This document shows positions 1 to 8,372 of a stretch of DNA of 64,000 nt, piece after piece. Below the pieces are notes generated by a model. That model saw only the letters and a program-made list of their open reading frames with translations. It ran no database searches and was not told where the DNA came from. The DNA lies in the NCBI RefSeq assembly GCF_003858635.1, contig NZ_RQJO01000008.1, positions 1,488,001-1,552,000 of the forward strand. Direction: 5' to 3'. Source of the DNA: Larkinella rosea. Its GTDB lineage: Bacteria; Bacteroidota; Bacteroidia; Cytophagales; Spirosomataceae. Numbering within the stretch: position 1 is the stretch's first letter; the number at the start of each line of letters is the position of its first letter. The translations under genes and the position numbers were made by a program.

Positions 1-587
1 CGATTGCTGATGCCGACCTCTGGCGTCACTTTCGGGACGGTGATGAACTGGCGTTGGGCGAACTGGCCGAGCGGTATTACAAACGGCTGTATAACTACGG
101 GAGCAAGTTCTCCCGGGATCGCGAGGTCATCCGGGATTGCATTCAGGATCTGTTTCTGGAAATCTGGGACAAACGCCAGACCCTGAGCCAGCCGGATTCC
201 GTCAAACTCTATCTGCTGGTGTCGATTCGCCGACGGATTTACCGCCGGAAAACCGCGGATAAATGGCTGGAAGAAAGCGAAGAACTGGATTTTGATTCCG
301 GATTGATTGGCGATTTGCCCATCGAAACGGCCATCATCGAAGACGAAACCAGTCAGTATTACGTCCGAAAACTGCAGCAACTCATTCCGCAACTCTCCCG
401 TCGCCAGCAGGAAATTATTTACCTGCGGTTTTACGAAAATCTGGACAACGAAGCCATCGCCGAAGTGATGTCGCTGAGCCGCGGGGCGGTTGCTAATCTC
501 CTCTGGCGGGCGCTCAAGGAGTTGAAAGACTATTGGTACGCGGGGCTGGTTTTCCTTCTGATGGCCGGCATCGGTTTGTTGAAATAA
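1..587 (+). CDS. ECF RNA polymerase sigma factor, 5' end cut by window edge
   Basis: Partial gene. The frame is open from base 3, reading DLWRHFRDGDELALGELAERYYKRLY, the usual opening of Bacteroidota FecI-like sigma factors, so the real start lies upstream of the window. Region 2 is the part with RDCIQDLFLEIW. Region 4 is the part with LSRRQQEIIYLRFYENL followed by a helix-turn-helix (NEAIAEVMSLSRGAVANLL). The protein would bind core RNA polymerase and direct it to a small regulon, usually under a FecR anti-sigma factor. The last 15 or so residues (AGLVFLLMAGIGLLK) are strongly hydrophobic, as in some Bacteroidota sigma factors with a possible membrane-touching tail. A FecR-like gene lies 6 kb downstream, not adjacent. 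The family is certain; the partner is not. Confidence 0.93.
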   Translation, partial: IADADLWRHFRDGDELALGELAERYYKRLYNYGSKFSRDREVIRDCIQDLFLEIWDKRQTLSQPDSVKLYLLVSIRRRIYRRKTADKWLEESEELDFDSGLIGDLPIETAIIEDETSQYYVRKLQQLIPQLSRRQQEIIYLRFYENLDNEAIAEVMSLSRGAVANLLWRALKELKDYWYAGLVFLLMAGIGLLK

Positions 588-610
588 CTGAAGGATATAC
601 ACTTCTTTTG

Positions 611-780
611 GGTCGCATAGCGACCGAATGTTTGTAGGAAAAGCAGCCGAGTTTGCTCATTTTGCCGGGCCGCCGGGCGGTCGCGTAGCGACCTAACAAA
701 ATACCCTGTTAGATCGCTACGCGACCAAAAAGAATTCGTTAATCGGGTTATACTACAAACATTCAGTCGCTATGCGACTG
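611..780. repeat. Nested palindromic intergenic element (GGTCGC-type)
   Basis: Four copies of a short palindrome with core GTCGC-ATA/GTA-GCGAC lie in a 170-bp stretch (611-625, 679-693, 712-726, 766-780). They form nested arms. The inner pair is GGTCGCGTAGCGACCTAACA (679-698) against 707-726, with one mismatch. The outer pair is about 612-634 against 754-777, including the shared TACAAACATT motif. The whole could fold into a long hairpin. It fills much of the 588-1046 gap, which holds no convincing gene. The rest of that gap is AT-rich leader DNA of the subtilase. Confidence 0.8.
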
Positions 781-1046
781 GAAAGTCCGCTTAAAAAATA
801 TCCATATAGTCTGGTTTTAACTAGCCGATCGGTGGCTGCCAGGTGATTATAGCAAACCCATTTAATTTTCGAAAAAACCGCACTGTTCTCCCCTGAATTG
901 GGTGAAATTTGGTGTTCGGAACCCAATAATCAGTAAAATATATAGTAATTCACCTTCGATTCGTTATACCTAACTGCGACCAGCGCGAACACAGTCTCCG
1001 TTTCCGTTGTTAACGAAAATAACTTAACCGATAACTTTTCTTTTTT

Positions 1047-2672
1047 ATGGCGTTCAAAACGATTGTATTCCGACTGCTTAGTCTCTATACATTCATCCTG
1101 CTGGGTTCGGCCCAAAGCCAGGCCCAGTCTTCTCAATGGTTCCACCTGGATTCGAAAGCCGACAGCGTCTGGGGAATCAGCACCGACCGAACCTACCGCG
1201 AATTACTCAGCAACCGCAAACCAACACCCGTGATTGTCGCCGTGATCGACGGAGGCATCGACTCCACCCACGAAGATTTAAAGCGCGTTCTCTGGACCAA
1301 TCCGAAGGAAATCCCTGGAAACGGAATCGACGATGATAAAAATGGCTATGTCGACGACGTCCACGGCTGGAATTTCATTGGCGGCAAAGACGGTCGCAAT
1401 GTCCAGTACGAAACCGCCGAAGTGACCCGGCAATACGTCCGGCTGCGGCCTTTGTACGAAGGCAAAAAACGGTCGTCGCTCAAACCGGCGCAGCAGAAAG
1501 AATACGATCAGTTTGTGAAATACAAAACCGAGATGGAAAAGAAACGTGCTGAATACAAGGAGCAGTACGAATCCTACACCACCTTCAGCAACCAGCTGGT
1601 GACGATCATCGACGGATTGAAAAAAGCATTGGGCGTCGATAAACTCGACACGAATACCCTCAAAAAACCGGCGACCGATGTTGAATTCGTCAAGAAAGCA
1701 GCCGCAGCCATGTACGAAATGACCAGCGCGCAGGGGTTTGGTCAGGCTGAAGACATTCAGGCTGAATTGAAACGCGGACTGGAAGACCTGAAAGCGAAGG
1801 CCGAATACGCTTACAATCCGGATTATGAAAGCCGCTCCATAGTTGGCGACAAACCCGATGACATGAGCGAAACGAATTACGGCAATGCCGATATTACGGG
1901 TCCCGATGCCCTGCACGGCACACACGTCGCCGGAATCATCGGTGCCGACCGAACCAATAATATTGGTGTTTTGGGCGTGGCCGATCAGGTTCGGATCATG
2001 GCCGTTCGGGCGGTTCCCGATGGCGATGAGCGCGACAAGGATGTGGCCAATGCGATCCGGTATGCGGTCAATAACGGTGCGCAGATCATCAATATGAGCT
2101 TCGGAAAAGACGTTTCGCCCCAGCGCAAAACCGTGGATGACGCCATGCGGTACGCCCTTTCCAAAGGTGTCTTGCTGATTCATGCGGCTGGTAACGACAA
2201 CAAGTTGCTGGACACAACGGCCAGTTTTCCGTCCGACCGGTTTATGGATGGATCGGCGATTCCGAACCTGATTACGGTGGGCGCGATCACGTCCAAAAAC
2301 AACGAAGGACTGGTGGCGTCGTTTTCGAATTATGGCCGGAAAACCGTCGATGTCTTTGCGCCGGGCGCGGCCATTTATTCCACAACCCCCAGCAATGGGT
2401 ACGACAATCTGAGCGGTACAAGCATGGCCGCTCCGGTCGTGACCGGTATTGCGGCCGTTCTGAAATCGTATTTCCCGAAACTGACTTACGCCGATCTGAA
2501 GCGCATCATTGAGAAATCGGCCATCGTGCAAAACCGGCAGGTGCTTCGGCCGGAGTCCAACGATTTGGTCAATTTCACGGATTTGTCAAAAACCGGCGCG
2601 GTTGTCAATCTGTACGAAGCCGTTAAACTGGCCGAAGCCGAAGAGGCCGCTGCTGCCGAGAAGAAAGGCTAA
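1047..2672 (+). CDS. Exported S8 family (subtilisin-like) serine peptidase
   Basis: 541 aa. The signal peptide covers about residues 1-26 (hydrophobic run, then SAQSQA). The catalytic triad is in order: D68 in VIDGGID, H290 in HGTHVAG, S459 in GTSMAAP. Between Asp and His lies an insert of about 220 residues, Lys/Glu-rich and probably helical, far longer than in classical subtilisin; this is seen in many Bacteroidota S8 peptidases. There is no separate propeptide and no T9SS C-terminal domain; the C terminus is an Ala/Glu-rich tail. It probably cleaves proteins in the periplasm or outside the cell. The gene stands alone, 459 bp after the sigma gene, and ends at a strong terminator shared with the convergent gene. 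The ATG at 1047 is followed directly by the signal peptide, so the start is well supported. Confidence 0.95.
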   Translation: MAFKTIVFRLLSLYTFILLGSAQSQAQSSQWFHLDSKADSVWGISTDRTYRELLSNRKPTPVIVAVIDGGIDSTHEDLKRVLWTNPKEIPGNGIDDDKNGYVDDVHGWNFIGGKDGRNVQYETAEVTRQYVRLRPLYEGKKRSSLKPAQQKEYDQFVKYKTEMEKKRAEYKEQYESYTTFSNQLVTIIDGLKKALGVDKLDTNTLKKPATDVEFVKKAAAAMYEMTSAQGFGQAEDIQAELKRGLEDLKAKAEYAYNPDYESRSIVGDKPDDMSETNYGNADITGPDALHGTHVAGIIGADRTNNIGVLGVADQVRIMAVRAVPDGDERDKDVANAIRYAVNNGAQIINMSFGKDVSPQRKTVDDAMRYALSKGVLLIHAAGNDNKLLDTTASFPSDRFMDGSAIPNLITVGAITSKNNEGLVASFSNYGRKTVDVFAPGAAIYSTTPSNGYDNLSGTSMAAPVVTGIAAVLKSYFPKLTYADLKRIIEKSAIVQNRQVLRPESNDLVNFTDLSKTGAVVNLYEAVKLAEAEEAAAAEKKG

Positions 2673-2694
2673 CGGTTTTTGGAACTATACATTG

Positions 2695-2736
2695 ACGGGG
2701 CGCACTATCGGGTCAGACTGAGTGCGCCCCGTTTTT
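2695..2736 (+). terminator. Bidirectional intrinsic terminator of the subtilase and 2705-4231 genes
   Basis: Perfect 12-bp stem ACGGGGCGCACT / AGTGCGCCCCGT with a 14-nt loop, followed by a T run on the + strand. The right part overlaps the last codons of the convergent gene. Confidence 0.85.
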
Positions 2737-4231
2737 GTTCTGCCAGCACGCCGGTTCCCTGATTCAATGTATACTGAATCAACCAGCCATAGACGCCGGA
2801 GGGAGCGGTTTTTCCGAGGTAATTTCCATTCCATTCAAAAGGCGGTACGTCGGTTCGGAAAATCAGTTCGCCCCAGCGGTTGAAAACCGATAGGGATTTA
2901 ATGGTAATATCTCCGCAGCCAAACGGCTGAAAGACATCGTTTTGCCCGTCGCCATTGGGGGTAAATACATCGGGGGTGTACAATACACACCCGCAATCGC
3001 TGTACGAAATACCGATGGTGTCACTGACCGTGGCGCAGTCATTGCTGACCGACGCCCGGAATAAACCGGTTTGGCCCACCGTCCGGACCACTTCCACGGT
3101 CTGATCCTGCCAGGCAAATTTTCCTTCGGCATAGTCGGGTCGGATCGTGTACACTTCGGCCCCACACAGATTTTGATCCAGCCCCAGATTCAGGCGGGGC
3201 GGCCGAACAAACCGGATTTGAATGCTATCCGTAACAACGCAACTGGCCTGCTGAACCCGCAAACTATACAAACCGCCCTGTTCGACCGGATAGGTAAGCG
3301 TGGTTGAACCGTCCTGCCAGCGAAAGGTCGGCGGCACATTCGGCGGTGTTTTGAGCGTAATGGTCTGGCCGTCACAGAGTGTCGTATCGCGGCCAAGGTC
3401 AAAATCCAGGGCATAATCCACCTTGATCGTGTCGCGCAGCGTTTTGCAGGGCGTCGTAACTGTGACCGAATAACTACCGGCTTTGGTGACCAAAAACGTC
3501 GGCGAGGTGCTGCCGTCCTGCCAGCGGTATTCGGTGGCACCGGGCGTGGTGGCATCGAGCAGCAGGGTACTTTTCCGGCCGCAGAGCGTGGTGTCTTTCC
3601 CTAAATCCGTTTTAATTGGTAACAGCGCAACATCGTCGACGAAGAGGTAGAAATATCCCAGAAAAACCGGCAGTTTTTTGAAACTTCCGATGGTCAGGTA
3701 TTGCTCCCCGCCTTTGGCTTTGACATACCCCGAAATTTTCTCCCAACGCAGCATCGGAATGCTGGTGGTCAGCACGTTGTCAATCACCTGGGCATCCGCC
3801 GTGAACAGGCCTTTTTCCGTTGAATTGAGGGCTTTTTCGGACACATACGCACCGATGGTTCCGTTCAGGTATTTGCTCGGTGTAGGCGTGGCGACGTACA
3901 TTTCGAAAAAATAGCACTCACCGGCTTCCAGCGGTTTTTTGAGTGGAGTGGCAAGGTATTCGGCCCAACTGACATCCAGAAACAGCCGGGCCAGGCCCTG
4001 CCCGGAATGGGGCGGCAACTCCATCTGGACGGTCGGAAAACATTGGTGGTAAAAGTCGGGCGTGGCGCCGTTGGGATTGTACCAGGGAGTTGCTTCGATG
4101 AGCAGATTATCCTGACGCGGGCAGGAGCGGTACGTTTCAAAACCGCCATTCTGAACGAGGTTTTGACTTACAGCCATTCCGGGCAGGAATAAAACCAGCC
4201 AACACACCATCCGAACGGTACGGCTTCGCAT
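2705..4231 (-). CDS. Secreted T9SS type B substrate with Ig-like repeats
   Basis: 508 aa. Signal peptide 1-22 (ending AVSQ). The N-terminal domain opens NLVQNGGFE, a common start of Cytophagales secreted proteins. Three repeats follow that begin DLGKDTTLCG, DLGRDTTLCD and GLDQNLCG and contain FRWQDGSTT-type cores, which fits PKD/Ig-like folds. The C-terminal 90 residues match the gliding-motility-associated CHU_C sorting domain: YTPDVFTPNGDGQNDVF, FNRWGELIF and SGVYGWLIQY. Such proteins pass through the type IX system and stay on, or leave, the cell surface. No enzymatic domain is visible, so an adhesin or structural role is possible but unproven. The gene converges with the subtilase. Confidence 0.88.
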   Translation of the reverse strand: MRSRTVRMVCWLVLFLPGMAVSQNLVQNGGFETYRSCPRQDNLLIEATPWYNPNGATPDFYHQCFPTVQMELPPHSGQGLARLFLDVSWAEYLATPLKKPLEAGECYFFEMYVATPTPSKYLNGTIGAYVSEKALNSTEKGLFTADAQVIDNVLTTSIPMLRWEKISGYVKAKGGEQYLTIGSFKKLPVFLGYFYLFVDDVALLPIKTDLGKDTTLCGRKSTLLLDATTPGATEYRWQDGSTSPTFLVTKAGSYSVTVTTPCKTLRDTIKVDYALDFDLGRDTTLCDGQTITLKTPPNVPPTFRWQDGSTTLTYPVEQGGLYSLRVQQASCVVTDSIQIRFVRPPRLNLGLDQNLCGAEVYTIRPDYAEGKFAWQDQTVEVVRTVGQTGLFRASVSNDCATVSDTIGISYSDCGCVLYTPDVFTPNGDGQNDVFQPFGCGDITIKSLSVFNRWGELIFRTDVPPFEWNGNYLGKTAPSGVYGWLIQYTLNQGTGVLAEQKRGALSLTR

Positions 4232-4299
4232 CTTTCAGTACATCGCTTAGGTGATTGGGGAAACGAAAGATACGGTTTTTTTGAGAAATTTTAGTGATT

Positions 4300-5523
4300 T
4301 TATAACCTCAGCCGAATGCCCGCTTTACTCAGAAAACCGGTTATCCAGACACACAGCAACGCAAACAGAAAGGATTTTAGCAGACCCATTCCACCAATCA
4401 GCAAGAAGTCCGGCAGATGAATACCGAGTAAAGCCGTGGTGGCATAGGCAAAATACGGAATCAGGTAACACAGCAGCGTGTCGGTTCCGGCGGGTTTGAT
4501 GAAGCGGAACCAATGATCTTTTCCCAGTACATCGACGAGCCAGTAAATAACCGTAAATGCCAGCATCGTGAAGGCGCTGCACAGAAACAGCCAGGCCGGT
4601 GTTTCGTCCAGTTTCGATAGTCCCCAATACGGGCGCGTGAGTACCGATAGACCGATAAGTAAAACCGAAATGGCCAGAAAAACGAGCGTCATTTGTCGGT
4701 TATTGGCTTTCTTTCGGTACTGCTGAAACAGCGTTGCGATCACGACACCGCCCAGGCTCAGACCCGCCAGCGTTCCGTTGCGAATGGCACCGGGAATGAA
4801 ACTGACGGCTTTGGGCAACAGGTCCGCGTGGGCTACCAGGCTTAAAACCGCAAAACCGCCCCAGGCCGCGATCAAAACCGCCAGCCGGTTTCGGGCAAAA
4901 ACCGTGACCAGCGCAGCCGCCAGATACGACCAGCCGATGAGCCCCAGAATGCCCCACCAATGGGGCTCGAAGCGGGTTAATGCGCCGTTGTCACCACCAC
5001 GATACAGAATTGCTAGTGTCAACAAGATCAGCAAACCAATGATTTTCAGACACCGACTCAACCCTTTCGGCATCGATTTTGGGTACGCATTCCAGATCAG
5101 GATGAAGCAGCTACACGAAATGGCATACCACAGCAGCCGGTGCATGCCCGTCGCTTCGGCGTTGATCGATTCACCGTTGACCAGAAAAACGCCCATCGTC
5201 AGCAACGCAACCGACCGCTGCAAAACGTGACTCACCAGTTGAAAATCCGAATCGCCTTTTTTCCGGCGGTTGTCAATCGCGAAGGGCAGCGACATGCCCA
5301 CAAGGAACAGAAAAGCCGGGAAAACAACGTCGGCCAGCCCGATGCCGTCGGCTCCTGCTGGCACGTGTTCAAGCCAGACGGGAATGGCCTTTAGTGACCA
5401 GAGATCATTGACGAAAATCATCAGCACCATCGTCAACGCCCGCAGCATATCGATCGCTCCGACCCGCGCCGGGCTAATCACCGGTTGGACGGTTTGGGGG
5501 AATACGGGTTCAGGTTTACTCAT
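4300..5523 (-). CDS. DUF5009 / HGSNAT-like membrane acyltransferase
   Basis: 407 aa with about ten to eleven hydrophobic segments. The N terminus (ARVGAIDMLRALTMVLMIFVND, then ADVVFPAFLFLVGMSLPFAI) is characteristic of the DUF5009 and heparan-alpha-glucosaminide N-acetyltransferase-like family of the acyltransferase_3/YeiB clan. Known relatives move acetyl groups across a membrane to amino sugars; whether this one does is inference. In Bacteroidota such genes often sit beside glycan-degradation genes, and here it is next to a ThuA-like gene on the same strand. The start ATG at 5523 precedes a proline-rich cytoplasmic tail. There is no truncation. Confidence 0.85.
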   Translation of the reverse strand: MSKPEPVFPQTVQPVISPARVGAIDMLRALTMVLMIFVNDLWSLKAIPVWLEHVPAGADGIGLADVVFPAFLFLVGMSLPFAIDNRRKKGDSDFQLVSHVLQRSVALLTMGVFLVNGESINAEATGMHRLLWYAISCSCFILIWNAYPKSMPKGLSRCLKIIGLLILLTLAILYRGGDNGALTRFEPHWWGILGLIGWSYLAAALVTVFARNRLAVLIAAWGGFAVLSLVAHADLLPKAVSFIPGAIRNGTLAGLSLGGVVIATLFQQYRKKANNRQMTLVFLAISVLLIGLSVLTRPYWGLSKLDETPAWLFLCSAFTMLAFTVIYWLVDVLGKDHWFRFIKPAGTDTLLCYLIPYFAYATTALLGIHLPDFLLIGGMGLLKSFLFALLCVWITGFLSKAGIRLRL

Positions 5524-5636
5524 AGGTTAGTTATTGATAATTGGATAGGAACGCGGCCGGGTCGCCGTAGCGATTGAACGGATGATACGGATTCTTACGG
5601 ATAAAAAATCAGTTTAAATCAATTAAATCGGCTTAA

Positions 5637-6416
5637 TCAGTGGTTTGCGGCCCAGAATATCGAGTTTCGGAAGAGGGTTTTGAAGGAAGCGTTTTTGAAC
5701 AAATCCGGGTGATGACCCATGAAAATGTAAATATTTCGCGCTTTCATCCGCTCGTTCGACCAGATCACCGGGTGATCACCGCCCATTTTGACCTCGGAGT
5801 CGGGGGAATACGAAGCTTCATCGACCGTTGCCAGTACTTTGACGTTCGGACGCGGGCTCTTGTTGTAGCGGTACCATTCTTCTTTCTCGACCTCGAACGT
5901 GGTCGGCAATCCTTTCATTGCTGGATGGGATTGGGCTTCTACATGAACCGTCGCTTTGGCAAAATTAGGGATGTAATTGACGTACCGGATGCCGCCCATG
6001 AAGTCCGAAAACCACGGCCACATCGGATAACCGTCGAACTCGCCCAGTAGGGTAGCATGGTGAAAACCGATCCAGCCACCGCCTTTTCCCTGTTCGATGT
6101 ACTTGATAAAAGCCGCCTTCGCCACGTCGGTCCACCTGTACGGCGGATAATTCAACTGGATGAATAACTGATACTTAGCCAGGAATTTGTCATTGATCGG
6201 TTCCGTATTTTCGATGTAGTCAATGGTGAAATTGTTCTCCGTTGCCAGTTGCTGAAGCCATTCTTTCGCGGCTGCCACAAACGGCGCGTGAACTCCTCCG
6301 CCTTTTTCGGCCATCGCCACAACCCGAAAAGCCGGTTTTTTCGGCTGGCCCAAAACCGGGTGGAACAACATGAATACTAAAACCAGGCAGAAAATGCAAA
6401 ATGAAGCCTTTTTCAT
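5637..6416 (-). CDS. Exported ThuA-like domain protein
   Basis: 259 aa from the ATG at 6416. The longer open frame to 6497 has no family sequence, and the chosen start leads straight into a signal peptide (MKKASFCIFCLVLVFMLFHP). The mature part resembles ThuA/trehalose-utilisation proteins, a class I glutamine-amidotransferase-like fold: VVAMAEKGGGVHAPFV, GGWIGFHHATLLG, HPAMKGLP, MGGDHPVIWSNE and IFMGHHPDLFKN. The biochemical role of ThuA proteins is poorly known; many occur with sugar dehydrogenases and propeller-cytochrome proteins in Bacteroidota, as in this window. It follows the DUF5009 gene on the same strand after a 113-bp gap that holds only a degenerate palindrome. Confidence 0.87.
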   Translation of the reverse strand: MKKASFCIFCLVLVFMLFHPVLGQPKKPAFRVVAMAEKGGGVHAPFVAAAKEWLQQLATENNFTIDYIENTEPINDKFLAKYQLFIQLNYPPYRWTDVAKAAFIKYIEQGKGGGWIGFHHATLLGEFDGYPMWPWFSDFMGGIRYVNYIPNFAKATVHVEAQSHPAMKGLPTTFEVEKEEWYRYNKSPRPNVKVLATVDEASYSPDSEVKMGGDHPVIWSNERMKARNIYIFMGHHPDLFKNASFKTLFRNSIFWAANH

Positions 6417-6615
6417 TCGTAATAAGAGATCGGTTTGACTAGTCCTATTCGGGTGGAAAACCGTACCTGAAACGGAGTTTGGGGGAACGGTTGCCAAAAT
6501 TGGGTAAATACTGGAATGGGATACAAATCAACTCGAAATATTATTCCGAAAAAAGGAGTATTGACCGTACACACTTGCATCTTTACCCGTAATCAGCAAA
6601 GTATTACTGTTTGGT

Positions 6616-7740
6616 ATGCAAGATTATCGGAATATTGAGCCGGAGGAATTAGCGATTGATCCGTCTTTTCAGCGTTGGAAATTAATAAATGACCCTATCG
6701 AGAGTGATTTTTGGAAGAATTGGCTGGCTCAAAATCCGGATAAGGAAGAACTGATCGATAAGGCTTACCATTTGCTGAGTACGCTGACGGAGGTGTATGC
6801 GCGGTTTCCGACCGATCAGGCTCCTGTTTCGGATCGGGAAGTGAAAAACGAAATTCAACGGCTGCAACTCTCGATCGATGAAATCGAAAAACCAGCCGTA
6901 AAATGGTACCGGTTTACGCCCTGGCAGTACGGGATTGCGGCCGGAATCGTGTTGGTACTGGGCTTTTTCCTGCGGTATATGGTTCAGCAACCCGCTCCGA
7001 AAACAGGAACGACGTATCGGGAATTGATCACGCAGGTTTCAAAACCGCTCCTGGAAGTTGCCAACGCCAACAACGGACCAAAAACGATCAATTTGCCGGA
7101 CGGCAGCACCATCGTGTTGAAACCGCAGGGCCGGGTGAGTTACGCGAACGATTTCGGGGGTGAGATTCGGGAAGTCTATCTGGTGGGTGAAGCGTTTTTT
7201 GAAGTCCATAAAGACCCGAGCCGTCCTTTTTACGTGTACGCCAACGGATTGGTAACGAAGGTGTTAGGGACCAGTTTTACGGTACAGGCCCCGGAAGATG
7301 CGAGTCAGGTAAAGGTATTGGTGAAAACCGGTAAGGTATCGGTTTTTGCGGGCACGCAGGCGACGGTTTCACAGCAGAAAGAAGATTACAAACTGGGCGG
7401 AATCGTGTTGACACCCAATCAGCAGATCGTCTTTTCGCCGACCGACACGCGCATCATCAAGAGTGTGGTGCCGAAACCGGCCATGCTGGAAGGGCCCGCT
7501 AAGTATCAGCTGTTTAGCTTCAAACGAACGCCGATTGCCGAGGTTTTCGCCACCCTTGAAAAATCGTACGGAATTAAAATTGTCTACGATGAAGAGGTCA
7601 TGAAAGACTGTTACCTGACGGCTTCGCTGGACGACGAACCGCTATTTGAGAAGCTGGATTTGATCTGTAACACCATCAGTGCGCATTACGAACAAATGGA
7701 CGCACACATCATCATTACCAGCAAAGGCTGTCAGCTTTAA
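6616..7740 (+). CDS. FecR-family anti-sigma factor
   Basis: 374 aa. The N-terminal 100 residues are cytoplasmic and would hold the sigma factor. One membrane helix lies at about 104-122 (WQYGIAAGIVLVLGFFL). The periplasmic FecR domain follows (TINLPDGSTIVLKPQGRVSYA, VYLVGEAFFEVHKDPSRPFYVY, KVLGTSFTV). The C-terminal STN-like DUF4974 domain is at about 295-372 (FKRTPIAEVFATLEKSYGIKIVYD). Such proteins pass a signal from a TonB-dependent receptor to an ECF sigma factor. No receptor or SusD gene is next to it; the only sigma gene in view is the partial one at the window start. It may act with partners elsewhere. Confidence 0.93.
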   Translation: MQDYRNIEPEELAIDPSFQRWKLINDPIESDFWKNWLAQNPDKEELIDKAYHLLSTLTEVYARFPTDQAPVSDREVKNEIQRLQLSIDEIEKPAVKWYRFTPWQYGIAAGIVLVLGFFLRYMVQQPAPKTGTTYRELITQVSKPLLEVANANNGPKTINLPDGSTIVLKPQGRVSYANDFGGEIREVYLVGEAFFEVHKDPSRPFYVYANGLVTKVLGTSFTVQAPEDASQVKVLVKTGKVSVFAGTQATVSQQKEDYKLGGIVLTPNQQIVFSPTDTRIIKSVVPKPAMLEGPAKYQLFSFKRTPIAEVFATLEKSYGIKIVYDEEVMKDCYLTASLDDEPLFEKLDLICNTISAHYEQMDAHIIITSKGCQL

Positions 7741-7842
7741 AAAACCGGTTTCTTTTTTGACCAGAAATCTGGCAATAGATGTAAAAAAACGCTTATTTAC
7801 TTAAAAATTTTAGTATTCATTTATCCATTCTTCAATTTTCTA

Positions 7843-8304
7843 ATGAAATCACAACGCCGATCCCTCCTCAAACGCCTTTTTGCCTCAGTCGCCGGAATTA
7901 CCGGTCTGGGTGTCGCCACCTCGAAAGCGGAAGCCGCTGCTGCTCCGCAGAAAGAAGTCTTCAATGTGGTTACGGAACAGGATGTACCGCTGTTTTCCGG
8001 TTCGACCAAAATGGGAAATCTGGTTTTTGTGGCCGGAAAAGGCTACCACAAAGAAGGTGATATCAAAGTGCATACGGATGAGGTGTTGAAAGAATTGGAA
8101 AAAGAGCTGATTAAAGCCGGTTCGTCGATGGAAAAAGTGTTGAAAGTGACGGTTTTCCTGCACGATCTGAACGATTACAAAGCCATGAACGAAGTGTACA
8201 AAGGCCGGTTTGGCAGCAAGCCGCCGGTGCGCACAACGGTAGCGGTTTACGGCGGTGTTCCCGGCGATTCGCTCGTTGAAATGGACTGTATCGCTTACAT
8301 TTAA
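7843..8304 (+). CDS. Exported RidA/YjgF-family protein with twin-arginine-type signal
   Basis: 153 aa. RidA proteins hydrolyse reactive enamine/imine intermediates made by PLP enzymes; most are cytoplasmic. This one has a leader with RRSLLKRL at residues 5-12, then a hydrophobic stretch and AEAAAA, the layout of a Tat signal peptide. The RidA core follows, with conserved R130 (PVRTTVAV) and E146 (VEMDCIAYI) in the positions used by active deaminases. It opens the cluster that also encodes two Tat-type PLP enzymes, which fits a periplasmic clean-up role (inference). A hairpin with a T run separates it from the next gene. Confidence 0.92.
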   Translation: MKSQRRSLLKRLFASVAGITGLGVATSKAEAAAAPQKEVFNVVTEQDVPLFSGSTKMGNLVFVAGKGYHKEGDIKVHTDEVLKELEKELIKAGSSMEKVLKVTVFLHDLNDYKAMNEVYKGRFGSKPPVRTTVAVYGGVPGDSLVEMDCIAYI

Positions 8305-8315
8305 TTGAATTTCAG

Positions 8316-8348
8316 GCCGCTCTTTCGCTTCGGGAGGGCGGTTTTTTT
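8316..8348 (+). terminator. Terminator-like hairpin after the RidA gene
   Basis: Stem CCGCTCT / AGGGCGG with one mismatch, followed by a run of seven T. It lies between the RidA gene and the PLP enzyme gene and may cause partial termination or mark the end of a separate transcript. Confidence 0.6.
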
Positions 8349-8372
8349 GTACGTCTTAGTTAACCCATCGAC

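Noticed and set aside
1278-2531. Long minus-strand frame of 417 codons
   Set aside because: It lies wholly inside the subtilase gene, has no recognisable domain, and is His/Phe/Arg-rich as expected for the reverse of a GC-biased coding frame.
5553-5630. Possible palindrome between the ThuA-like and DUF5009 genes
   Set aside because: Only loose similarity between ATTGAACGGATGATACGG and the following AT-rich part; too degenerate to call.
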